Assembly (NCBI GenBank): GCA_028819775.1
Contig: JAPPKV010000175.1
Span: 2,148-7,605, forward strand
DNA length: 5,458 nucleotides
Reading direction: 5' to 3'
Origin: Gammaproteobacteria bacterium
Lineage (GTDB): Bacteria > Pseudomonadota > Gammaproteobacteria > Pseudomonadales > Azotimanducaceae_A
The notes below the pieces were generated by a model, which saw only the letters and a list, made by a program, of their open reading frames with translations, was not told where the DNA came from and ran no database searches. The position numbers were made by a program, and so were the translations under genes. Of the stretch, positions 1 through 5,458 are shown piece by piece; the first letter of the stretch is position 1; each line of letters begins with the position of its first letter.

Positions 1-1
1 C

Positions 2-1252
2 GGGTCCGGTGTGAAAGCGGGCTTCTACGGCAACGTGACCTATGAACAGGCAGCCTGGTACGGCAACGTCGAGTACGTGCTCAGTGATCGGTGGAAGGTC
101 TTCGGGGGCATCCGCTATAACGACGACCACAAGGAGCACGACCAGAACGACTTCAGCACCGCGGCTCAACGTACGCTCCCCGACGGCACGGTCGTCAACG
201 TAGTGAACGCCATCCTACGAAGCAAGCACTACGACGCGCAGTGTTGCGGGTATGTGGGCCTGGAACTGGATGCCGACGGCAACTTCATTCCTGACGACCG
301 AACGCTCATGGACTCGAAACGGAAGACATGGAAGGAGACGACCTGGACTTTCGGTGCCGAGTACTCGCCGACTGACAGCACGATGTGGTACGGACGAATC
401 TCCAGGGGCTATCGAGCCGGCGGTTTCGCCGGGTTCGGCAACCGGCTCGGCGAGGCCTTCGACCCCGAAGCCGTCATCAACTACGAAGGGGGCCTCAAGG
501 GACTGTTCTTCGACAACGCGGTTCAACTCGAAGTCAGCGCCTACTTCCAGGATTTCGAAGGCTTCTGGATCCAGTCGCAGCGCCTTAGGACACCGGCGGA
601 GTTCCTCATCGACAATGCACGGAACTCTCTCTATATCGGGGAGACCAATGCCATCGATGGTACGGAGATTGCCGGGATAGAGGCGCAGGGGGCATGGCGC
701 GTCAGTGACCGACTGACCGTACGTGGTTTCTACGAGTACATGTATTCGAGCTTCGGTAGTTTCGAGACGAACTACTGCTGCAGCCCGGCAGGAACCTTGG
801 TAGAGAGAATCTCCGTCGAGGTGCCGGGGCCCGACGGGACCACCGTAACACTCACGGGCAACGCGCCGAGTGACTTCGGCGGCAACTCGCTGCGCATGCA
901 ACCGGAGCACAAGATGTCCGCCGCTGCGACCTATGCCGTGCCGATCCCAGGCGACCGCGGCACCTTGGATGTGACGGCCATCATGAGCTGGCGGGACCAG
1001 ATGTACCCGGATGAGTCCAACCTGGACATCTACGCGATTCCGTCCTATACGAGATGGGATCTTCGCGCCAACTGGGTTGCACCCAACGGCCGCTACAGCG
1101 TGTCGGGCTGGGTGACCAACCTGTTGGACCTCGTCCAGGTGCAGAGTTATTCCCCCCGGGATGGCAACGGCGTGACCGCAGCTGTTCAGGGTAGTGTGAC
1201 CGACTCACGACGGATCGGCATCACGTTCAACTACCGGATGGGCGAGGGTTAA
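2..1252 (+). CDS. TonB-dependent outer-membrane receptor, C-terminal beta-barrel part (5' end outside window)
   Basis: The reading frame is open from the first complete codon (position 2) to the TAA at 1250-1252, giving 416 visible residues, so the true start lies upstream. The GTG at 11 is only an internal codon. What is visible is the second half of a TonB-dependent receptor barrel: alternating aromatic strands such as WYGNVEYVLSDRWKVFGGIRY near the start, the family-typical SRGYRAGGF segment followed by FDPEAVINYEGGLKG (about 401-500), the IAGIEAQGAWRVSDRLTV strand pair (about 668-720), and a closing WVTNLLD...RIGITFNYR strand at the end. Signal peptide, TonB box and plug are off the window. 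Such proteins import scarce nutrients (iron chelates, vitamins, glycans) using TonB-ExbBD energy; the substrate here cannot be read. Odd points are two adjacent-cysteine pairs (242-247 and 776-781), and a C-terminus ending YRMGEG rather than in an aromatic residue. Family call very sure, substrate unknown. Confidence 0.95.
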   Translation, partial: GSGVKAGFYGNVTYEQAAWYGNVEYVLSDRWKVFGGIRYNDDHKEHDQNDFSTAAQRTLPDGTVVNVVNAILRSKHYDAQCCGYVGLELDADGNFIPDDRTLMDSKRKTWKETTWTFGAEYSPTDSTMWYGRISRGYRAGGFAGFGNRLGEAFDPEAVINYEGGLKGLFFDNAVQLEVSAYFQDFEGFWIQSQRLRTPAEFLIDNARNSLYIGETNAIDGTEIAGIEAQGAWRVSDRLTVRGFYEYMYSSFGSFETNYCCSPAGTLVERISVEVPGPDGTTVTLTGNAPSDFGGNSLRMQPEHKMSAAATYAVPIPGDRGTLDVTAIMSWRDQMYPDESNLDIYAIPSYTRWDLRANWVAPNGRYSVSGWVTNLLDLVQVQSYSPRDGNGVTAAVQGSVTDSRRIGITFNYRMGEG

Positions 1253-1266
1253 GGGTACGAGAACCC

Positions 1267-1390
1267 CGTAGGGGCGACCCTTGTGGTCGCCCCCGCTTCG
1301 CCTTTGTGGCCGCCGCTCGGCCCTAGTGGTTGCCCATAGCGGTCGCACCGGCTCATTTGGCAACGGGACGGGACAAGCCCGTCCCCTACG
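1267..1390. repeat. Composite palindromic intergenic repeat (BIME/MITE-like) with terminal 8-bp inverted repeats
   Basis: The spacer after the receptor gene is filled by a 124-bp palindromic block. Its ends are perfect inverted repeats, CGTAGGGG (1267-1274) and CCCCTACG (1383-1390). Inside the left end is a perfect 9-bp hairpin, GGGGCGACC / CTTGT / GGTCGCCCC (1271-1293). Inside the right end is a perfect 8-bp hairpin, GGGACGGG / ACAAG / CCCGTCCC (1365-1385). A smaller 5-bp hairpin, GGCCG / CCGCT / CGGCC (1308-1322), lies between. From memory, closely similar motifs recur between genes in many GC-rich environmental genomes, where their spurious translations (such as DHKGRPYG) appear in databases as hypothetical peptides. 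It carries no transposase, so any movement would be in trans. It may also act as an mRNA 3' end structure for the receptor gene, though no T-tract follows either hairpin. Confidence 0.8.
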
Positions 1391-1445
1391 ATCCATCGTC
1401 CCTGCACGGTCGCGGCCCGGCTCCCGGCGTACACTCGCGATTGCC

Positions 1446-2879
1446 ATGCGACACGTTGCCGTCATCGCGCTTGCCGTTTCGTTTCTCGTGGGATGTTCCA
1501 GGTCGGACTCGGAAGCGGTGGACGAGCCGATTGTCGCTGGTGTCGACATCAACGATGCTGACGTCGCGGAGCACCTCGAAGGGCTGCTTCAATCGGTTCT
1601 GACTGTCCCCACATCCGGATCGATCCGGGGTCGTCTGGGGATGGCCTACGACATCAACGGCTTTCGCGAAGCGGCAATAGCGACCTACCAGCAGGCCTCC
1701 GAGCTCGATCCCGACGATTTCCGTTGGCCGTACTTCCACGCGCACCTCGTTGCGGAAGTCGCCGAATACGAACGCGCGCTTGACCTCCTTGATCAAGCGC
1801 TCGCGACCGATGCCGGGTATGCGCCGGCTTGGCTATCCCGCGGGTCCTGGCTGCTGAAGGCCAATCGTCCGTTGGACGCAATGGACGCCTACCGGCGTGC
1901 GCACGAGCTACAAGCAAGCCCCCACGCGGCTTTCGGTCGGGCCCGGTCGTTGATGGCGGTTGGTGAATTCTCCGCTGCCCTCGAGATTCTTGAACCCTTG
2001 GCGAGGGGGTTCGAACATCCCCATGTGAATCGAACCCATGGCGAGGCCCTGCGGGCGGTCGGACGCACCGACGATGCCCGCGCCGCCATGGCGAGGGGAC
2101 GCGAAGCTCAACCCCTTACGTGGCCGGACGAACGTCGGGACCAGCGTAACGTTCACATGCGAGGCCACGCGAGCTACATGTTGGCGAAGGAGCTTTCGGC
2201 ATCGGGGCGCGTCGACGAGGCGTTGGCGATCCTGCAACGGCTCCAGGGGCATCACCCGGAGGAACACTGCGGCCGGGAGGAGGAATTCTTCCTGGCCTGC
2301 AATCTGATGAATTCGGTAAGCATCGCCCATGACCGCGCGGGTCGACCGGCAGAGTCCCGTGCGACGGTTCAGCGCGGCTTGGTACTCAGGCCGAGTTTCG
2401 CACCGTTCCACCTGACGATCGCCAACCTGCTGCGCGACGGGCGTGACCTTGAGACGGCGCTGAACCATGTCGAGCAGGCCATCGAGTTGAACCCCAGCAG
2501 CGGCTACGCGCATGAACAAAGAGGCCGGCTGCTGTTCGGACTGAACAGACACGAGGATGCCAAGGCCGCATTCGAGTCGGCTTTGCAGTTCGAACCCGGG
2601 AAACGCACGACTCTGTTCTACCTGGGTTTGGCGCAAGTCGAACTGTCCAGCTACGACGATGCGGTCGAGTCGTTCAGGCGAGTGACCGAAATCGAACCGT
2701 ATTTCGCACTCGGCCAGGTGTTTCTGGCCCGTAGCCTTGCCGAGGTCGGTCGCATCGACGAAGCCCGGCGTGCGCAGGATCGGGCAAGAGAATACGGGGC
2801 CAACCCGGCAGAGCTTCGCCGGAATGAGATCCGGCTGCGGGACCTCGAGGCCAACGAGCCCTTGGAACCACCCGGATGA
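1446..2879 (+). CDS. TPR-repeat outer-membrane lipoprotein (477 aa)
   Basis: The ATG at 1446 is chosen because it gives a clean lipoprotein signal peptide: charged MRH, a hydrophobic core, then lipobox LVGC with Cys17 as the lipidation site. The +2 residue is Ser, not Asp, which under the proteobacterial sorting rule predicts outer-membrane delivery. The frame is open further upstream, but that part lies in the palindromic repeat and is not credible coding. From about residue 59 to 450 the mature protein is a run of some ten or eleven TPR helix pairs. The clearest are 59-91 (ELDPDD end), 94-125, 128-158, 318-350 (AIELNP), 353-384, 388-418 (EIEPYF) and 421-450. TPR arrays are protein-binding scaffolds; no catalytic motif is seen. 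No convincing Shine-Dalgarno precedes the start. The stop overlaps the next start by ATGA, so it is the first gene of a coupled pair with the beta-propeller lipoprotein. Partner and exact role unknown. Confidence 0.92.
   Translation: MRHVAVIALAVSFLVGCSRSDSEAVDEPIVAGVDINDADVAEHLEGLLQSVLTVPTSGSIRGRLGMAYDINGFREAAIATYQQASELDPDDFRWPYFHAHLVAEVAEYERALDLLDQALATDAGYAPAWLSRGSWLLKANRPLDAMDAYRRAHELQASPHAAFGRARSLMAVGEFSAALEILEPLARGFEHPHVNRTHGEALRAVGRTDDARAAMARGREAQPLTWPDERRDQRNVHMRGHASYMLAKELSASGRVDEALAILQRLQGHHPEEHCGREEEFFLACNLMNSVSIAHDRAGRPAESRATVQRGLVLRPSFAPFHLTIANLLRDGRDLETALNHVEQAIELNPSSGYAHEQRGRLLFGLNRHEDAKAAFESALQFEPGKRTTLFYLGLAQVELSSYDDAVESFRRVTEIEPYFALGQVFLARSLAEVGRIDEARRAQDRAREYGANPAELRRNEIRLRDLEANEPLEPPG
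2876..2879 (+). promoter_or_regulatory. ATGA stop/start overlap (translational coupling)
   Basis: The TGA of the TPR gene (2877-2879) sits inside the ATG of the next gene (2876-2878), with a second in-frame ATG at 2879. Upstream there is only a weak purine run (GGAA near 2864). Re-initiation by ribosomes finishing the TPR gene is the likely way the second gene is translated, which would tie the amounts of the two lipoproteins together. Coupling is inferred from the overlap. Confidence 0.75.
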
Positions 2880-4561
2880 TGTGGATTCGCGTTCGGGTAT
2901 CCCTTGGACTGTGCGGCATCGTCGCCTTGGTATCGGGATGTACGCCGCCTTCCGAGACCGCCTGGTTCAGCGAGGAAGCCCGCGTGCGCGGAATCGATTT
3001 CGAACATCACTCCGGTTTCGACGGGCGTCCGATGATGCCCGAGATGATGGGCGGCGGCGTGGCGCTCGCCGACCTCGACGGCGACGGCGACCTCGACGCG
3101 TATCTGGTCCAGAGCGGCCGCGTGGACAAGACCTTGGCAGCGGAATTCTCGGCGAATCGACTCTACATGAACCGCGGCGATGGCTATTTCGAGGAAGTCG
3201 AGGGCGCAGCCGGGGCGGGCGATCGCGGCTACGGCATGGGCGTGGCGGCGGGGGACTACGACAACGACGGCGACGTCGACCTGTACGTCACCAACCTCGG
3301 CCCCAATGTCCTGCTTCAGAACGACGGCACGGGATCGTTTCGGGACGTCACCGCCGAGAGCGGAGTCGGCGACCCGAGCTGGAGCACGGCGGCGAACTTC
3401 GTCGACTTGGACCTCGACGACGACCTGGATCTCTTCGTCGTGAACTACATCAACTGGACGCCCGAGATCGAACGCGAATGCTTCGTGAAGACGTTCTATG
3501 TCACCTACTGCGGGCCGACCGCCTACGGCGTACCCGCGATGGACCGGCTATACCGGAACAACGGCGACGGCACGTTCACGGACGTCACGAAGGCAGCAGG
3601 AATCGATGTCGCCTTCGGTAACGGACTCGGCAACGTGGCGGCCGACTTCAATGCCGACGGCTTGGCCGACCTGTTCGTGGCCAACGACGGGACGACCAAT
3701 CAACTCTGGATCAATGCCGGGGTCCTGCGCTTCGAGGAGGAGTGCGTGTTGTGGAGTTGCGCGATGGACTCGGACGGCATCGAAAAGGCGGGGATGGGGG
3801 TTGCTTCGGCCGATGTGGACGACGACGGCGACAGCGACTTGCTGGTCGTCAATCTCGAACGTCAGACGGACTCCTTCTTCCGCAACGAAGGGTCGTATTT
3901 CTTCGATGCCACTCGTCTGATTGGTCTGGGGACGACCAGCCTGCGCCACACGCGATTCGGCGTGGCGCTCGCCGATTTCGACAACGACGGACGCCTCGAT
4001 CTCTACGAGGCCAACGGCAAGATCGCCTTGTCGGGGCCTGCCGAAGGCGACGGCTACGCCGAACCCAACACCCTCTACCGGGGATCGATCAACGGCGACG
4101 CCATCCGTTTCGATGAACTTGACCCAACTGGGGGCGTCTCGCCGGAATTGGTTCATACCAGCCGGGCCGTGGCTTCCGGCGACATCGACGATGACGGGGG
4201 AACCGACTTGGTGGTTGTCAATCGAGACGCTCCCGCATACGTGCTGATGAACCGCGCCAATCGCGGCAATTGGGCGCGGTTCCGAGTGCTAACGGCGCTA
4301 GGTCGCGATGCCCACGGAGCCACGGTCTCCGCGACGATTGGTGGGCGACGACTCAGCCGGGACGTGCAGCCATCCGCAAGCTACCTCGCGTCGAATGACC
4401 CGCGCGTACACTTCGGTGTCGGCGGCGAGTCCCGATTGCACGACGTGGTTGTACGATGGCCAGGGGGCGCTGAGGAAGCGTTCGGCGACTTTTCGGCGGG
4501 CAAGACCCACGAGCTGAGGCAAGGGCAGGGGCGGGCCACCCAGCGGTCTAGGGACGGGTAG
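2876..4561 (+). CDS. CRTAC1-like lipoprotein: seven FG-GAP/VCBS calcium-loop repeats plus ASPIC/UnbV domain (561 aa)
   Basis: The N-terminus is a lipoprotein signal ending in LVSGC (Cys22). Thr at +2 predicts the outer membrane. Seven loops of pattern D-x-[DN]-x-D-[GD]-x-x-D follow, starting at residues D66, D127, D177, D257, D313, D367 and D436. Each is followed by a hydrophobic strand such as DLYVTN or DLFVVN, as in FG-GAP/VCBS blades that bind calcium, so a seven-bladed beta-propeller is the natural reading. The third loop has Asp in place of the usual Gly. RLYRNNGDGTF-type linkers (224-234) and the ECF...YCGP segment (201-214) are typical of the CRTAC1 family. Residues about 477-548 match ASPIC/UnbV (PF07593): GRDAHGATV, then SYLASNDPRVHFGVGG and VVVRWPGG. 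An 18-nt DNA stretch recurs in frame at 3055-3072 and 3958-3975, a trace of blade duplication. The length is ordinary for the family. Its biochemical role is not established; surface binding or adhesion is a guess. Confidence 0.93.
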   Translation: MMWIRVRVSLGLCGIVALVSGCTPPSETAWFSEEARVRGIDFEHHSGFDGRPMMPEMMGGGVALADLDGDGDLDAYLVQSGRVDKTLAAEFSANRLYMNRGDGYFEEVEGAAGAGDRGYGMGVAAGDYDNDGDVDLYVTNLGPNVLLQNDGTGSFRDVTAESGVGDPSWSTAANFVDLDLDDDLDLFVVNYINWTPEIERECFVKTFYVTYCGPTAYGVPAMDRLYRNNGDGTFTDVTKAAGIDVAFGNGLGNVAADFNADGLADLFVANDGTTNQLWINAGVLRFEEECVLWSCAMDSDGIEKAGMGVASADVDDDGDSDLLVVNLERQTDSFFRNEGSYFFDATRLIGLGTTSLRHTRFGVALADFDNDGRLDLYEANGKIALSGPAEGDGYAEPNTLYRGSINGDAIRFDELDPTGGVSPELVHTSRAVASGDIDDDGGTDLVVVNRDAPAYVLMNRANRGNWARFRVLTALGRDAHGATVSATIGGRRLSRDVQPSASYLASNDPRVHFGVGGESRLHDVVVRWPGGAEEAFGDFSAGKTHELRQGQGRATQRSRDG

Positions 4562-4622
4562 ATTTCACCGTTGTGTCGCGCGAAGGGGATTGGGTGAACT
4601 TCCGCCCCTGGGCCTCCGTGTG

Positions 4623-4638
4623 CAACGAAATCTCGTTG
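4623..4638. promoter_or_regulatory. Palindromic operator candidate CAACGA-N4-TCGTTG
   Basis: CAACGA (4623-4628) and TCGTTG (4633-4638) are perfect 6-bp inverted repeats separated by AATC. Allowing one extra G on the left, the symmetry extends to GTGT and ACAC (about 4618-4642). The right arm overlaps the first bases of the TTGACA box, the position expected for a repressor blocking RNA polymerase at the downstream receptor gene. No regulator is encoded in the window, so the binding protein is unknown. It could also be chance. Confidence 0.4.
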
Positions 4639-4664
4639 ACACCACTCCTAGGCGGGCATAGTAG
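4636..4664 (+). promoter_or_regulatory. Candidate sigma-70 promoter of the second TonB-dependent receptor
   Basis: A perfect TTGACA -35 box lies at 4636-4641. Downstream are CATAGT (4657-4662, 15-bp gap, 4 of 6 matches to TATAAT) and the overlapping TAGTAG (4659-4664, 17-bp gap, 3 of 6). Transcription would begin near 4670 and leave a leader of about 30 nt ending in a good ribosome binding site. The -35 is convincing and the -10 is mediocre, which fits a promoter needing an activator or kept under control. The 137-bp gap after the lipoprotein gene also argues for a separate transcript. Confidence 0.45.
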
Positions 4665-4688
4665 TGGACGGATCAAGACCAATACTTT

Positions 4689-4695
4689 GGAGAGG
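4689..4695 (+). promoter_or_regulatory. Ribosome binding site fixing the GTG start at 4699
   Basis: GGAGAGG at 4689-4695 offers GGAG six bases before GTG at 4699, the best Shine-Dalgarno match in the window. No in-frame ATG lies nearby. The GTG start gives an Arg-rich N-terminus followed directly by a hydrophobic signal core, so this site decides the start. An in-frame TTG at 4687 overlaps the site itself and is less likely. Confidence 0.7.
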
Positions 4696-4698
4696 AAG

Positions 4699-5458
4699 GT
4701 GAGACCAAGATCACGAGTACTTCATGGTGCCTTGCTGGCGCTCTTTGCCGTTGCTGCCGGTGCCCAGTCCGACGAGGCTCAAGACTCGGAGGACGAGGCG
4801 GACCAGGACGGCGCCGGCTACATCGAAGAGATCATCGTCACGGGCGAGCGCGGCGAGTTGAGGTCGATCGACCGGGCGATGACGGTCACCGGTTTCAACG
4901 CCGGCATGATCCAGCAACTCGGCATTCAGAACACCAACGACCTCGAGGTGCTGACGCCCGGGTTTCAGATCGGTCCGCGCAGCCAGGGTGGCGGCAAGAA
5001 CGAGGACGGACACATCGTCATGCGCGGCGTGGCGTGCGACCGTTGCGTCAACTTCTTCCAGGACGTCGGCACGGCCGTGTACATCGACGGCGTGTATTCG
5101 GATCAGTCCTACGGGCTCGATCAGGGTGCCATGTTCGACGTTGAGCGGGTCGAGATAGCCCGCGGTCCGCAAGGTACGACGGGCGGCAAGGCCGCGATTG
5201 CCGGCGCCGTCAATTTCGTCACCAAGAAACCCACCGACGAGTGGGACATGAAAGTGTCGGCCGAGCTTACCGATCAGGCAACTCAGCAGGCTTTGGTCGC
5301 CTTCGGTGGTCCCGTTCTGGACAGCGGCTTCTCCTATCGCCTGAGCCTGAGCCGTCTGACCGGTGACGGACTGATCGAGAACGTCGGCACCGGCCCGGAC
5401 GCGGCCGAGCCCGATCAACTGATCTACTCACCGCAATTGCGGTTCAAGAATGACCGCT
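4699..5458 (+). CDS. TonB-dependent outer-membrane receptor, signal peptide, TonB box and plug (3' end outside window)
   Basis: The frame runs from GTG 4699 to the right edge without a stop, giving 253 visible residues (last full codon ends at 5457). Residues 1-22 form a Sec signal peptide (RPRSR, then a hydrophobic ALLALFAVAA core, cleavage near AGA-Q). A short acidic linker (about 24-38) follows. The TonB box is EEIIVTGE at 43-50. The plug runs from about 51 to 177: the LTPGF segment at 85-89, VMRGV at 107-111, VYIDGVY at 127-133, FDVERVEIARGPQGT at 146-160, then GGKAAIAGAVNFVTKKP at 162-178. This is the canonical plug order. First barrel strands follow (FGGPVLDSGFSYRLSLSR). The receptor would take up a nutrient with energy from TonB-ExbBD; substrate not readable. 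Unusual is a CxxC pair, C113 and C116, right after VMRGV, where most relatives have small or polar residues. It sits downstream of the two lipoprotein genes with its own likely promoter. Confidence 0.94.
   Translation, partial: MRPRSRVLHGALLALFAVAAGAQSDEAQDSEDEADQDGAGYIEEIIVTGERGELRSIDRAMTVTGFNAGMIQQLGIQNTNDLEVLTPGFQIGPRSQGGGKNEDGHIVMRGVACDRCVNFFQDVGTAVYIDGVYSDQSYGLDQGAMFDVERVEIARGPQGTTGGKAAIAGAVNFVTKKPTDEWDMKVSAELTDQATQQALVAFGGPVLDSGFSYRLSLSRLTGDGLIENVGTGPDAAEPDQLIYSPQLRFKNDR

Noticed and set aside
1271..1293. Rho-independent terminator for the left receptor gene
   Set aside because: The stem is perfect, but no T-tract follows on the plus strand (CGCTTCG instead). It is better explained as part of the repeat, though it may still protect the mRNA end.
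1205..1552. Small minus-strand frames over the spacer giving DHKGRPYG-type peptides
   Set aside because: These are translations of the palindromic repeat, a known source of spurious hypothetical peptides, and not genes.
1908..2636. Open frame of 242 codons on the minus strand
   Set aside because: Antisense to the TPR repeats, with no independent start signal or recognisable domain.
2737..3621. Open frame of 294 codons on the plus strand across the lipoprotein gene junction
   Set aside because: The product is very Arg-rich and low in complexity, the out-of-frame reading of the GAC/GGC-rich calcium loops. The real frames there give complete TPR and propeller proteins.
3055..3975. Identical 18-nt stretches at 3055-3072 and 3958-3975 as a mobile or recombination repeat
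   Set aside because: They are in frame 903 bases apart and encode the same GVALAD blade motif, so they reflect internal protein repeats.
3548..4156. Open frame of 202 codons on the minus strand
   Set aside because: Antisense shadow of the propeller gene, rich in Val and Glu from reverse reading of Asp/Gly codons, with no known domain.
4580..4605. Hairpin after the propeller gene as terminator (GCGAAG ... CTTCCGC)
   Set aside because: Only a short bulged stem with a long loop and no T-tract, so there is no convincing terminator.
4711..5418. Open frame of 235 codons on the minus strand
   Set aside because: It lies antisense inside the second receptor gene, whose plus-strand product has a signal peptide, TonB box and canonical plug motifs. 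The minus product has no recognisable family and reflects GC-rich codon structure.

Overview
The window reads as part of a GC-rich (roughly 60% or more) Gram-negative genome. TonB-dependent outer-membrane receptors with the TonB-box style EEIIVTGE, and lipoproteins whose residues after the acylated Cys fit the outer-membrane sorting rule, point to a proteobacterium. An uncultured marine gammaproteobacterium is my best guess, but nothing here is taxonomically decisive. All supported genes are on the + strand and coding density is high.

Layout: (1) 2-1252 is the C-terminal part of a TonB-dependent receptor barrel, cut by the left edge. (2) 1253-1445 is a spacer, most of which is a 124-bp palindromic repeat bounded by perfect 8-bp inverted ends and containing two perfect hairpins. 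(3) 1446-2879 encodes a 477-residue lipoprotein made almost entirely of tetratricopeptide (TPR) repeats. (4) 2876-4561 overlaps it by ATGA and encodes a 561-residue lipoprotein with seven calcium-loop FG-GAP/VCBS repeats, probably a seven-bladed beta-propeller, plus a C-terminal ASPIC/UnbV domain (CRTAC1-like family). (5) 4562-4698 is a promoter region with a TTGACA box overlapped by a CAACGA-N4-TCGTTG palindrome. (6) 4699 to the right edge is the signal peptide, TonB box and plug domain of a second TonB-dependent receptor, starting at GTG.

The two middle genes are almost certainly co-translated and both products are predicted to sit in the outer membrane. Flanked by two TonB-dependent receptors, they suggest a surface complex of receptors plus helical-repeat and beta-propeller lipoproteins. 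It is loosely reminiscent of the SusC/SusD arrangement of Bacteroidota, whose SusD is itself a TPR-based lipoprotein. That joint function is inference: the substrate cannot be read from the sequence. No RNA genes, CRISPR arrays, insertion sequences or minus-strand genes were seen.
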